This document shows, one piece after another, positions 17,021-25,206 of a stretch of DNA of 64,000 nucleotides. The stretch spans positions 1-64,000 of the forward strand of contig CAMCDQ010000001.1 in NCBI GenBank assembly GCA_945873505.1. The letters are read 5' to 3'. The position numbers and the translations under genes are program-made. Below the pieces are notes generated by a model that did no database searches, was not told the DNA's origin, and worked only from the letters and a program-made list of their open reading frames with translations. This stretch comes from Chitinophaga pinensis (lineage in GTDB: Bacteria > Bacteroidota > Bacteroidia > Flavobacteriales > Flavobacteriaceae). Position 1 is the first letter of the stretch; the number at the start of each line of letters is the position of its first letter.

Positions 17021-17755
17021 ATGAAAAAATTGAACTGGAAAAATATTTGGATAAATGTAAGATTACTGCTGATGTTTGTAGCGGTTATTTTTCTATTTTC
17101 ATTTTCTTCAAAACGAAATTCTGAGCGAAAACTCACAAAATCGGTAGTAGTTTTTCTTGGAAATGAGGAAATTTTTGTGACACACGAAACGGTTAATAAA
17201 TTGTTAATAGAAAATAATAAGAGTGTGCAAATACTACAAAAAGATAAGGTAGATTTGAACAAATTGGAAAAATATCTCGACAATTACAATATGATTGAAA
17301 AATCAGAAGTGTTTGTAACTATCGATGGTGTGCTGAAAGCTGTGGTAAAACAGAAGTCCCCAATAGCAAGGGTTTTTGACGAAAACGGATCCTTTTATTT
17401 AGATTATCAGGGGAATAAAATGCCGTTATCTGAAAATTTCACTGCTAGAGTTCCGTTAATTTCGGGTGCAATAAATGATGAAAACAGCAAGGATTTAAAT
17501 AAATTATTTCGATTTATTTATGATGATGCTTTTTTGAAAAAAAACATAATTGGAATAGAAATTTTGCCAACTGGTGCGATAATTATGTCCAATAGAAATT
17601 ATAATTACAAGATTGATTTTGGAAGAACCATAAATGTGGAAGCTAAATTCAAAAATTATAAAGCATTTTTTCAAAAAGCAGAAGCAGATAGTTCGTTAGT
17701 GAAATATAAAAAAATAAATCTGAGGTTTACGCAGCAAGTGGTTTGCACAAAATAA
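17021..17755 (+). CDS. ftsQ: cell division protein FtsQ
   Basis: FtsQ is a bitopic divisome scaffold. From the ATG at 17021 (MKKLNWKNIWINVR) there is a cytoplasmic segment, one membrane helix (LLLMFVAVIFLFSF) and a periplasmic part. The latter has a POTRA-like region (VDLNKLEKYLDNYNMIEKSEVFVTIDGVL) and a beta domain (FYLDYQGNKMPLSE). The product is 244 residues. Sequence identity in the family is low; position between murC and ftsA supports the call. An upstream TTG at 16988 would add 11 residues and is less likely. Confidence 0.9.
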   Translation: MKKLNWKNIWINVRLLLMFVAVIFLFSFSSKRNSERKLTKSVVVFLGNEEIFVTHETVNKLLIENNKSVQILQKDKVDLNKLEKYLDNYNMIEKSEVFVTIDGVLKAVVKQKSPIARVFDENGSFYLDYQGNKMPLSENFTARVPLISGAINDENSKDLNKLFRFIYDDAFLKKNIIGIEILPTGAIIMSNRNYNYKIDFGRTINVEAKFKNYKAFFQKAEADSSLVKYKKINLRFTQQVVCTK

Positions 17756-17761
17756 TTGGTT

Positions 17762-19138
17762 ATGGAAAAAGAGAGCATTGCAGTAGGATTAGACATTGGG
17801 ACAACAAAAATTGTCGCAATGATTGGTAGAAAAAACGAATATGGAAAATTGGAGATTCTTGGAATTGGAAAATCCAAAAGTTTAGGTGTGAAAAGAGGTG
17901 TGGTTGATAATATCACCCAAACAATCCAATCTATCCAACAAGCGGTTCAAGAAGCAGAAACTAATTCAGGTTACAAAATAAAAGATGTAGTTGTAGGAAT
18001 TGCCGGACAACATATTCGCAGCATCCAACACAGCGATTACATCAGTAGAAGTAATGCAGAAGAAGTTATTGGCGATAAAGACATTGATTTGTTAATCAAT
18101 CAAGTTCATAAATTAGCGATGCTTCCAGGGGAAGAAATTATTCACGTTTTGCCACAAGAATTCAAAATTGATGGGCAATCTGAAATAAAAGAACCAATCG
18201 GAATGTGTGGCGGAAGATTAGAATCAAGTTTTCATGTGGTTGTTGGACAAGCATCCTCAATCAGAAATGTGGGAAGATGTATTCAAAGTTCAGGCATTGA
18301 ATTATCAGGATTAACCTTGGAACCATTGGCTTCGGCAGATGCAGTTTTGAGTCAGGAAGAAAAAGAAGCGGGTGTAGCTTTGATAGATATTGGTGGTGGA
18401 ACGACAGATTTAGCCATTTTCAAAGACGGTATTATTCGCCACACGGCAGTAATCCCTTTTGGAGGAAATGTAATTACCGACGACATCAAAGAAGGATGTT
18501 CTATCATTGAAAAGCAAGCAGAATTATTGAAAGTGAAATTTGGATCGGCTTGGCCAGGAGAAAATAAAGACAACGAAATTGTTTCTATTCCAGGTTTAAG
18601 AGGTAGAGAACCTAAAGAAATTTCTTTGAAAAATTTGTCTAAAATAATCCACGCTCGTGTAGTTGAAATTATTGAACAAGTTTTTGTAGAAATTAAAGCA
18701 TATGGTCACGAAGATCCAAGACGTAAATTAATTGCAGGGATTGTATTAACTGGTGGTGGGGCACAATTGAACCACATCAAACAATTAGTAGAATATATAA
18801 CAGGAATGGATACGAGAATTGGCTATCCAAACGAGCATTTAGCGGGTGACTCTGATGAAGAAATTTCAAGTCCATTATACGCAACAGCAGTTGGATTAGT
18901 AATGAATTCTATTGAAAATAGTACGCAAAGTGCGGTGAAAATAACTTTTTCTGCACCTGAAAAAGTAAATGTTTATAGAGCGCCAGTAGAACCTATTCCA
19001 GAAAATGAAGAGCCTGAAAAGCAAGAAGAAGAAAAAGTTAAAATCCCTGTGGGAGAATCAACAGAAACAAAAATCAGAAAGTCGTTTTTTGATAAATATG
19101 TTGATAAGATCAAAGAATTTTTAGACAACGCAGAGTAG
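17762..19138 (+). CDS. ftsA: cell division protein FtsA
   Basis: FtsA is the actin-like protein that tethers FtsZ to the membrane. IAVGLDIGTTKIVAMIG at the N-terminus and ALIDIGGGTTDLAIF are the actin-fold phosphate loops; VLTGGGAQLNHI is the adenosine motif. The 1C domain (residues ~85-165) includes VVVGIAGQHIRSIQH. The C-terminal end KSFFDKYVDKIKEFLDNAE is a likely amphipathic membrane-targeting helix. ATG 17762 is preferred to TTG 17756. Length is 458 residues, with an acidic linker near 415-440. Confidence 0.95.
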   Translation: MEKESIAVGLDIGTTKIVAMIGRKNEYGKLEILGIGKSKSLGVKRGVVDNITQTIQSIQQAVQEAETNSGYKIKDVVVGIAGQHIRSIQHSDYISRSNAEEVIGDKDIDLLINQVHKLAMLPGEEIIHVLPQEFKIDGQSEIKEPIGMCGGRLESSFHVVVGQASSIRNVGRCIQSSGIELSGLTLEPLASADAVLSQEEKEAGVALIDIGGGTTDLAIFKDGIIRHTAVIPFGGNVITDDIKEGCSIIEKQAELLKVKFGSAWPGENKDNEIVSIPGLRGREPKEISLKNLSKIIHARVVEIIEQVFVEIKAYGHEDPRRKLIAGIVLTGGGAQLNHIKQLVEYITGMDTRIGYPNEHLAGDSDEEISSPLYATAVGLVMNSIENSTQSAVKITFSAPEKVNVYRAPVEPIPENEEPEKQEEEKVKIPVGESTETKIRKSFFDKYVDKIKEFLDNAE

Positions 19139-19232
19139 TTTAAAAAATAAATTGAAACAAAACTTTCTTTTTGCTAAGTGCCGCAAGAAGTTAAAAAAAT
19201 AGAATAATTAATTAAGAATAAAAACCAATATT

Positions 19233-21203
19233 ATGACAAGCAACTCAGATTTTGGAAGTATTTCATTTGATTTACCAAAGAACCAATCAAATGTAATTAA
19301 GGTAATTGGCGTTGGTGGAGGCGGAAGTAACGCAATTAACCATATGTTTAAACAAGGTATCAAAGGCGTTGATTTCATCGTTTGTAACACTGATTCGCAA
19401 GCCCTAGAAAACAGTTCTGTTCCGAACAAAATTCAATTGGGTGTGAATTTAACCGAAGGACTTGGTGCAGGTGCCAATCCAGAAGTAGGTCAACAATCAG
19501 CGATTGAAAGCATTGCCGACATCGAAAAAATGTTAGACAGCAATACCAAAATGGTTTTCATTACCGCAGGAATGGGTGGTGGAACTGGAACTGGTGCAGC
19601 TCCCGTAATTGCTCAATTGGCTAAAGAAAGAGACATTCTAACCGTTGGAATTGTAACTATTCCTTTTCAATTTGAAGGAAAAGTACGTCAAGAACAAGCT
19701 TTATTAGGTGTTGAAAAATTAAGAAAACAAGTCGATTCATTAATTGTTATCAATAATAACAAACTGAGAGAAGTATATGGAAATTTAGGTTTCAAAGCCG
19801 GTTTCTCTAAAGCGGACGAAGTTTTAGCAACTGCCTCAAGAGGAATTGCTGAAGTAATTACGCATCACTATACTCAAAATATTGACTTAAAAGATGCAAA
19901 AACCGTTTTGTCAAACAGCGGAACTGCCATAATGGGTTCGGCTTCGGCAAGTGGTGATAATCGTGCAAAAGAAGCCATTATTTCTGCGCTCGATTCCCCA
20001 TTATTAAATGATAATAAAATTGCAGGTGCCAAAAACGTATTGTTGCTTATCGTTTCTGGAACTAATGAAATCACAATTGACGAAATTGGAGAAATCAACG
20101 ATCATATTCAAGCGGAAGCAGGTTACAATGCCAATATTATTATGGGGGTTGGTGAAGACGATTCTCTTGCGGATGCCATTGCAGTAACTATCATTGCTAC
20201 AGGTTTCAATTCTGAACAACAAAACGAAATCGTAAATACTGAACCTAAAAAGATTATTCATACTTTGGGTGGCGAACAAAAATTAGTTCAAGATTTATCA
20301 AATAATAAAGCAATTCCAGGATTTGATTTTTTGACATTTGAGGATGTAGTTCCTCAAAAAGAAGAAAAAATCATCTTTGAATTATTAGAAGATGAAGTAG
20401 AAATTGATGTTGTTGCTGAAACTCCAATGGAAGTTTTTGAAGCTCCTGAAGTTGAAATTCCAACGTTCGAAATGGATTTGGTTCCAACATCAGAATTCAT
20501 AAAAAACCTTGACGTTACGTTTGAAATTGTTGCGCCAGAATTGGATGCAGAATATTATTTTTCTGCTCCAGAAGTGAAAGAAATTGAAGTGGTTGCGCCA
20601 CAAGCAATCGTTGTCGAAGAAGATCAAATTACCTTTTCATTCGATTTGCCAATTGCAAAAACAGAAGCGCCAAAAGAAGATCATTTCCTTTTCCAATTAA
20701 CAGATGAAACTAAAAATATTCAAGTAAATGAGCATGTGGAGTTCGTTCCAATGACCGAATTGAACGAAAGTGGAATTATAAAATATTCTCTTGAAGAGTA
20801 TATGGATATCGAAAAAGAATTGTCAAATTCCAAACCCGTTGCTGCTGCCATCGAAGAGCCAATCGCTGATGAATTGAACATTACAGTAAAACAAGTTGAT
20901 TTTACTGCCAATAACAACTCGTTTTCAGATGAAATTTCCCCAATGGAAATGTCAATCGAAGAATCGTCTAAAATTATTGCCGATGAAAGAAGAAGAAAAT
21001 TGAAAGAATTCAATTATAAATTTCATAATAACCCATCAAGAGTGGAAGAATATGAAAAAGAACCAGCATACAAAAGATCGGGAGTTGACCTTTCAAATCC
21101 TCAAACAAACAATGCAAATTCAAGAATTTCATTGGGAACCGACAGTAATAACGACAATCAGCTGCGTTCAAATAATTCATTTTTGCACGATAATGTAGAT
21201 TAA
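19233..21203 (+). CDS. ftsZ: cell division GTPase FtsZ with long acidic C-terminal region
   Basis: FtsZ is the tubulin-like GTPase that forms the Z-ring. The GTPase core ends near residue 330: IKVIGVGGGGSNAINHM, the tubulin signature AGMGGGTGTGAAPVIA, TVGIVTIPFQFEGK and the NNNKLREVYGNLGF segment. The protein is 656 residues, far longer than the ~380-400 of E. coli or Bacillus FtsZ. The extra ~300 residues are rich in Glu, Val and Pro, probably disordered, with a conserved-looking EPAYKRSGVDL near residue 612. Its stop is followed by a strong terminator, closing the dcw operon. Confidence 0.95.
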   Translation: MTSNSDFGSISFDLPKNQSNVIKVIGVGGGGSNAINHMFKQGIKGVDFIVCNTDSQALENSSVPNKIQLGVNLTEGLGAGANPEVGQQSAIESIADIEKMLDSNTKMVFITAGMGGGTGTGAAPVIAQLAKERDILTVGIVTIPFQFEGKVRQEQALLGVEKLRKQVDSLIVINNNKLREVYGNLGFKAGFSKADEVLATASRGIAEVITHHYTQNIDLKDAKTVLSNSGTAIMGSASASGDNRAKEAIISALDSPLLNDNKIAGAKNVLLLIVSGTNEITIDEIGEINDHIQAEAGYNANIIMGVGEDDSLADAIAVTIIATGFNSEQQNEIVNTEPKKIIHTLGGEQKLVQDLSNNKAIPGFDFLTFEDVVPQKEEKIIFELLEDEVEIDVVAETPMEVFEAPEVEIPTFEMDLVPTSEFIKNLDVTFEIVAPELDAEYYFSAPEVKEIEVVAPQAIVVEEDQITFSFDLPIAKTEAPKEDHFLFQLTDETKNIQVNEHVEFVPMTELNESGIIKYSLEEYMDIEKELSNSKPVAAAIEEPIADELNITVKQVDFTANNNSFSDEISPMEMSIEESSKIIADERRRKLKEFNYKFHNNPSRVEEYEKEPAYKRSGVDLSNPQTNNANSRISLGTDSNNDNQLRSNNSFLHDNVD

Positions 21204-21226
21204 ACAAAAATAAATTACAAGAATTT

Positions 21227-21262
21227 AGCCCGAAAGTCAATGCGATTTTCGGGCTATTTTTT
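21227..21262 (+). terminator. ftsZ / dcw operon terminator
   Basis: AGCCCGAAA (21227-21235) pairs with TTTCGGGCT (21246-21254), followed by ATTTTTTG. It is a classic rho-independent hairpin 23 bases after the ftsZ stop. Confidence 0.85.
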
Positions 21263-21348
21263 GCCTCTATGGTTCCGATTCCTTTTTATCGGAACAGAAC
21301 CAAAACCAGTTGTAAATTCAATATTAATTCTATAAATTTGCAGAGCCT

Positions 21349-21486
21349 TAATCCAGCTGTACGTTACAAGTTTTTTTTCGAAAATGCTTTTTTCTAAGAC
21401 CTTAAAAGAGCTCCTAAAGTCGCTTTTTAAGCCCAAGAAAAAATCCATTTTCTCTCAAAAAGCTTTCCACTTCCATCAGGGGCAAA
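21349..21486 (+). repeat. dispersed palindromic repeat, copy B (diverged)
   Basis: The arm AATCCAGCTGTACG and the closing arm AGCTTTCCACTTCCATCAGG flank an internal part containing AAAAGAGCTCC and GTCGCTTTTTAAG. Copy D at 50532-50683 has AAAAGAGCTTAC and GTCGCTTTTTTAG at the same place. The remainder of the 21204-21563 gap holds the ftsZ terminator and a hairpin GGTTCCGAT...ATCGGAAC at 21271-21295, and no gene. Confidence 0.5.
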
Positions 21487-21563
21487 GTAAAATCGTTTTC
21501 ATAATAACGTTTTTATTTAACAATTAAACGATTCAACGATTAACCAAATTAACAAAATAAGAT

Positions 21564-22013
21564 ATGAGTTTATCAGCAAAATTAATGGACGATATTAAAA
21601 CCGCAATGAGAGCAAAAGACACGATTGCATTGGAAGCCCTTCGCGCCATAAAATCGGAAATTTTGTTAGCACAAACGGCAACAGGAAGCAAGGAAGAAAT
21701 CTCTGAAGAAGACGAAATCAAATTGTTGCAAAGATTGGTAAAAACCAGAAAAGACAGTGCTAAAATATTTACAGAACAAAACCGTTTGGACTTAGCAGAA
21801 CCAGAATTAGCACAAATTGCCGTAATCGAAAAATTCTTACCAGCACAATTAAGCGAAGCAGAAGTAGAAGCAATAATTGAAAAAATCATTGCCCAAACTG
21901 GTGCTTCAGGAATAGCATCAATGGGGAAAGTAATGGGAATTGCTTCAGCGCAATTAGGCGGAACCGCTGAAGGAAAAACCATTTCTACGATAGTTAAAAA
22001 ATTATTGGTTTAG
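21564..22013 (+). CDS. GatB/YqeY domain protein
   Basis: This 149-residue all-helical protein matches the YqeY family, related to the C-terminal tail domain of the GatB amidotransferase subunit. Seen: LMDDIKTAMRAKDTIALEAL near the N-terminus, SEEDEIKLLQRLVKTRKDSA, IAVIEKFLPAQLSEAE and GKVMGIASAQLGG. It probably binds RNA, possibly tRNA, but its function is not established. It lies between ftsZ and the tRNA-Arg locus with no obvious partner. Confidence 0.9.
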   Translation: MSLSAKLMDDIKTAMRAKDTIALEALRAIKSEILLAQTATGSKEEISEEDEIKLLQRLVKTRKDSAKIFTEQNRLDLAEPELAQIAVIEKFLPAQLSEAEVEAIIEKIIAQTGASGIASMGKVMGIASAQLGGTAEGKTISTIVKKLLV

Positions 22014-22064
22014 ATTTAGATCTCTTTATTCTAAAATCTAAAATCTTAATTCCTAAATCAAAAT

Positions 22065-22141
22065 GGCTGCGTAGTTCCTGCCTGTCGGCAGGCAGGCAAC
22101 TGGATGCCTGCCTGCCGGCAGGCAGGGAATATCAGATTTCG
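22065..22141 (+). pseudogene. broken 5' half of tRNA-Arg(TCG)
   Basis: GGCTGCGTAGTTC (22065-22077), AACTGGAT (22098-22105) and GAATATCAGATTTCG (22127-22141) together equal positions 1-36 of the intact tRNA at 22396, apart from one missing A. The copy stops right after the anticodon. It is interrupted by two ~20-bp palindromes on either side of the D-loop segment. With no 3' half it cannot make a tRNA. Confidence 0.85.
22077..22126 (+). repeat. pair of CCTGCC palindromes flanking AACTGGAT
   Basis: CCTGCCTGTCGGCAGGCAGG (22077-22096) and CCTGCCTGCCGGCAGGCAGG (22107-22126) are near-identical; the second is a perfect palindrome. They flank the D-loop remnant of the dead tRNA. Each can fold alone or the two can pair with each other. 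A truncated relative is at 30087-30101. Confidence 0.8.
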
Positions 22142-22148
22142 ACAATAA

Positions 22149-22394
22149 ATGGAATATTTTGTATATATTTTAGAAAGTGAAATTGATGGTAGACTTTATA
22201 AAGGTCAGACAAGAGATATAGATAAACGAATTAAAGAACATAATTCAGGAAAGACAAAATCTACCAAAGGTTATAAGCCATGGAAATTGGTTTATTTTGA
22301 AACATTTGAAACAAGAGATGAAGCTGTTCTTCGTGAAAAATATTTCAAAACAGGAAGTGGAAGAGAATTTTTAAAAGGAAAATTAATAAAATAA
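22149..22394 (+). CDS. small GIY-YIG nuclease-family protein
   Basis: An 81-residue stand-alone GIY-YIG domain (MEYFVYILESEIDGRLYKGQ). FVYIL replaces GIY and LYKGQT replaces YIG. A conserved Arg follows in DIDKRIKEHN and the metal-binding Glu is probably in TRDEAVLREKYFK. The C-terminus GSGREFLKGKLIK is typical of the short UvrC-like family in Bacteroidota. The gene starts 7 bases after the broken tRNA half and stops one base before the intact tRNA, so it fills the space between the two. Likely a DNA endonuclease of a tRNA-associated mobile cassette; no activity is shown by sequence alone. Confidence 0.88.
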   Translation: MEYFVYILESEIDGRLYKGQTRDIDKRIKEHNSGKTKSTKGYKPWKLVYFETFETRDEAVLREKYFKTGSGREFLKGKLIK

Positions 22395-22395
22395 T

Positions 22396-22469
22396 GGCTG
22401 CGTAGTTCAACTGGATAGAATATCAGATTTCGGCTCTGAGGGTTGGGGGTTCGAACCCCTCCGCGGTCA
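22396..22469 (+). tRNA. tRNA-Arg (anticodon TCG)
   Basis: The cloverleaf was folded by eye. Acceptor GGCTGCG pairs with CGCGGTC. The D-stem is GTTC/GAAT and the anticodon stem TCAGA/TCTGA, with loop TTTCGGC giving anticodon TCG (codon CGA). The T-arm is GGGGG-TTCGAAC-CCCTC and the discriminator base is A. CCA is not encoded. It is followed at once by a terminator. Its first 37 bases are duplicated upstream as the broken half at 22065-22141. Confidence 0.93.
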
Positions 22470-22470
22470 C

Positions 22471-22505
22471 AAAAAAAGTCCAAGATTTCTCTTGGACTTT
22501 TTTTA
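22471..22505. terminator. bidirectional terminator between tRNA-Arg and rpe
   Basis: AGTCCAAGA (22477-22485) pairs with TCTTGGACT (22490-22498) over a four-base loop. An A-run precedes it and a T-run follows, so it can end both the tRNA transcript and the convergent rpe transcript. Confidence 0.88.
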
Positions 22506-22522
22506 TGTATTTATTTAATAAA

Positions 22523-23185
22523 TTAAATCGCCGTCATTTTTTTCAACTCTGAAATAGTTTGTGTTGGATTTTCTGCTTTGAAAACATAGTTTCCAGCTAC
22601 CAAAACATCAGCTCCTGCTTGAACTAGTTGTACTGCATTTTTATTGGTAACACCACCATCAATTTCTATTATGGTTGATGCCCCTTTTCGGTTTATTAAA
22701 GCTTTTAGTTTTTCAATTTTTGAATAGGTATTCTCAATGAAGGATTGTCCTCCAAAACCTGGGTTTACACTCATCAAACAAACCAAATCAATATCATTAA
22801 TAACATCTTCTAATAAATCAATATTGGTATGTGGATTTAGTGCTACACCTGCTTTCATTCCTTCGGCTTTTATGGCTTGTACAGTTCTGTGCAAATGAGT
22901 ACATGCTTCGTAATGCACGGTTAGAATGTCTGTGCCTAAATCTTTAAACGTTTTTATATATCGGTCGGGATCTACAATCATTAAATGTACGTCGATTGTT
23001 TTTTTGGCGTGTTTGGTAATGGCTTCTAAAACGGGCATCCCAAAGGAAATATTAGGAACAAATACGCCGTCCATAATGTCGATGTGAAACCAATCGGCTT
23101 GACTGTTATTTATCATTTCGATGTCGCGCTGTAGGTTGGCGAAATCGGCAGCAAGTACGGATGGGGCAATAATTGTATTTTTCAT
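22523..23185 (-). CDS. rpe: ribulose-phosphate 3-epimerase
   Basis: Rpe interconverts ribulose-5-phosphate and xylulose-5-phosphate in the pentose phosphate pathway. The (beta/alpha)8 barrel motifs are complete: IAPSVLAADFANLQRDI, FHIDIMDGVFVPNISFG (metal His and Asp), IDVHLMIVDPD, HYEACTH, VNPGFGGQSFI and IEIDGGVTNKNA. Length is 220 residues. It converges on the tRNA-Arg locus and shares its terminator. Confidence 0.96.
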   Translation of the reverse strand: MKNTIIAPSVLAADFANLQRDIEMINNSQADWFHIDIMDGVFVPNISFGMPVLEAITKHAKKTIDVHLMIVDPDRYIKTFKDLGTDILTVHYEACTHLHRTVQAIKAEGMKAGVALNPHTNIDLLEDVINDIDLVCLMSVNPGFGGQSFIENTYSKIEKLKALINRKGASTIIEIDGGVTNKNAVQLVQAGADVLVAGNYVFKAENPTQTISELKKMTAI

Positions 23186-23204
23186 TTTAGTAGAGTTGTT
23201 TGTA

Positions 23205-23212
23205 CAAAAATA
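23205..23212 (-). promoter_or_regulatory. -7 box of rpe
   Basis: Minus-strand TATTTTTG is a full TAnnTTTG match 20 bases before the rpe start codon. No well-spaced -33 TTG was found. Confidence 0.45.
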
Positions 23213-23302
23213 GTTATTTTAATGCAATTGGCGAAATTACAATGGTTATTGGTACTGATAGTTCGTGAATAATTCGGAATTATTGGTAGGGATTCTGAAC
23301 GT

Positions 23303-23369
23303 CCGCGTGAAGGATAGTAGTGGAAATCCCACGCTTTTGGGCGTGGATTGCAACGGATAGCCTGACCGA
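23303..23369 (-). repeat. dispersed palindromic repeat, copy C
   Basis: GGATAGTAGTGGAAATCC (23312-23329) and GGATTGCAACGGATAGCC (23345-23362) are imperfect reverse complements around a hairpin loop with CACGC...GCGTG. The reverse complement of the arms (TCCGTTGCAATCC, GGATTTCC) matches copy A at 1847-1922. The neighbouring bases up to 23420 contain GAGGGCACGCCC and probably belong to the same element. Confidence 0.65.
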
Positions 23370-23421
23370 GTTTACGACAAATTTCCTCACACCTCAAAAC
23401 GTTCAAAACGAGGGCACGCCC

Positions 23422-23454
23422 AAAAAAAAACTCTGAAAATGATTCCAGAGTTTT
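23422..23454 (-). terminator. rpoD terminator
   Basis: ACTCTG (23430-23435) and CCAGAGT (23445-23451) form a stem with A-rich flanks. On the minus strand the hairpin ends in a nine-base T-run. Confidence 0.75.
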
Positions 23455-23485
23455 GATATTAAGACTTTAAGACTTTATGACGAGT

Positions 23486-24349
23486 TTATCCTAAATAGGT
23501 TTTCAAGATTTTGCTTCTTGAAGTATGTTTTAATCTGCGAATTGCTTTTTCTTTAATCTGACGAACGCGTTCCCGAGTTAGGTCGAAAGTTTCGCCAATT
23601 TCTTCTAAAGTCATTGGGTGTTGGTCGCCCAATCCGAAATACAAACGAACGACGTCGGCTTCTCTTGGGGTTAATGTTTCCAAAGAGCGCTCGATTTCGG
23701 TGCGTAAAGATTCTTGAATTAATTCACGATCTGGATTTGGAGATTCGCCTGAACGCAAAACGTCGTAAAGGTTAGAGTCTTCACCTTCTACAAGTGGCGC
23801 ATCCATAGACAAGTGACGTCCAGAGTTTTTCATTGACTCTTTTACGTCGTTTACCGTCATATCCAATTCCTTAGCAATTTCTTCGGCTGTAGGCGGTCTT
23901 TCATTAGATTGCTCTAACAAAGCGTACATTTTATTGATTTTATTGATTGAACCAATTTTATTTAAAGGCAAACGAACGATACGAGATTGTTCTGCCAAAG
24001 CTTGTAAAATAGATTGACGAATCCACCAAACGGCGTACGAAATGAATTTGAAACCACGCGTTTCATCAAAACGTTGTGCTGCTTTTATCAATCCTAAATT
24101 TCCTTCATTAATTAAATCGGGAAGTGTAAGTCCTTGATTTTGATATTGTTTTGCTACCGAAACTACGAAACGTAAATTGGCTTTCGTCAATTTTTCAAGT
24201 GCAGCTTGATCTCCGGCTTTAATTTTCTGAGCCAATTCTACCTCTTCATCGGCAGTAATCAAATCTACTTTTCCAATTTCTTGTAAATATTTGTCTAACG
24301 ATGCCGTTTCACGGTTGGTTACCTGCTTGGTAATTTTTAGTTGTCTCAT
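23486..24349 (-). CDS. rpoD: primary RNA polymerase sigma factor (sigma-70 family)
   Basis: This is the vegetative sigma factor in the short Bacteroidota form of 287 residues, lacking the long region 1.1 and non-conserved insert of E. coli RpoD. Region 1.2 starts near [18 protein letters not shown]. Region 2 contains [30 protein letters not shown] and [16 protein letters not shown]. Region 3 follows, and region 4 has [15 protein letters not shown] and the recognition helix [19 protein letters not shown]. It should read the TTG/TAnnTTTG promoters noted in this window. Confidence 0.95.
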   Translation of the reverse strand: MRQLKITKQVTNRETASLDKYLQEIGKVDLITADEEVELAQKIKAGDQAALEKLTKANLRFVVSVAKQYQNQGLTLPDLINEGNLGLIKAAQRFDETRGFKFISYAVWWIRQSILQALAEQSRIVRLPLNKIGSINKINKMYALLEQSNERPPTAEEIAKELDMTVNDVKESMKNSGRHLSMDAPLVEGEDSNLYDVLRSGESPNPDRELIQESLRTEIERSLETLTPREADVVRLYFGLGDQHPMTLEEIGETFDLTRERVRQIKEKAIRRLKHTSRSKILKTYLG

Positions 24350-24483
24350 AATTTCTATCCCTTTTTAGGTATTGAGATAGTTATACGTTGGGAGTTGCAA
24401 AAAAGTTACAAAATATATAAAAAAGTTTCAACTGTTTCCAAGTAACAATGTTTAGACAAAAACAAGTTGGAATAAAATTAGGA

Positions 24484-25191
24484 TTAGAATTCTAAAAAAT
24501 TGGCAACATTTTTACCTTTCCATTCGCCTAAAAATTTATAAGGAACAAACCGTGCGAATAGTTCTTCTTTATACCATTTGAGTTTTCTAGTAAGACGCAC
24601 AACCTCTTTATGCTTTTCGTTTTTATAGGCATAATCAATCATCTCGGCTTGCGTTTTCCAAATGCTTAAAGTAGCTTGTTGGATTAAAGGCCATTCTCCC
24701 ACACCAATAGATAGTGCTAATCCATCGTATTCTTCTAAACTTTTACTCACTTTTCCGACTTTACTCCAAAAAGAAATTAATTTAGATATCCGAATACTGG
24801 CTCGTGTTAAAACCATAACGGGTTTATCTAAAGCCAAAGTGGCGTGAGAAACAAATGGTTGTTTTCCATCCCATTTTCCGTGTGCTTCTGCTGCGTGAGC
24901 AAAAACGGTAAATGATTCGGAACTTTTAGATTTATATTTGTTAAAAAACGAATTTTTTTCAAAAAAAGTAGTAGCCTGGATTTCTGATTCCCAAATACAT
25001 AATAAGGCATACGTGCCAAAGTTGGGTTTCGAACTAAAACCATTTTCAGCACCTGAACCTAATAGTTTGTAGAACACAAGTCCATCAATGTTTTTGAAAT
25101 GAGCATGTCCTAATTGCATTTGAGAAAATGCCCAAAGTTTTTTGGAAAATGATTCCAATTTGAAAAAAGTACAAGTAGTAATTTGGCTCAT
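24484..25191 (-). CDS. crtA: CrtA-like (spheroidene monooxygenase family) carotenoid oxygenase
   Basis: The 235-residue product resembles spheroidene monooxygenase CrtA: LWAFSQMQLGHAHFKNIDGL, FYKLLGSGAENGF, then a segment like NFGTYALLCIWESE and VLTRASIRISKLISFW. CrtA is a heme-type oxygenase that hydroxylates or ketolates carotenoid end carbons. In flavobacteria, relatives act at C-2' of acyclic end groups in the myxol-type pathway, so that is the probable role here (inference). It is the last gene of crtD-cruF-crtZ-crtA, 15 bases after crtZ. Confidence 0.8.
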   Translation of the reverse strand: MSQITTCTFFKLESFSKKLWAFSQMQLGHAHFKNIDGLVFYKLLGSGAENGFSSKPNFGTYALLCIWESEIQATTFFEKNSFFNKYKSKSSESFTVFAHAAEAHGKWDGKQPFVSHATLALDKPVMVLTRASIRISKLISFWSKVGKVSKSLEEYDGLALSIGVGEWPLIQQATLSIWKTQAEMIDYAYKNEKHKEVVRLTRKLKWYKEELFARFVPYKFLGEWKGKNVANFLEF

Positions 25192-25206
25192 TTGTAAGAA
25201 TGCTTA

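Noticed and set aside
21254..21448. A minus-strand 64-residue frame after ftsZ
   Set aside because: It lies over the ftsZ terminator, a hairpin and repeat copy B; there is no recognisable protein pattern.
22292..22483. A minus-strand frame reading through the tRNA-Arg gene
   Set aside because: Part of it is just the reverse translation of the tRNA and of the GIY-YIG C-terminus. Such frames near tRNAs are common artefacts.
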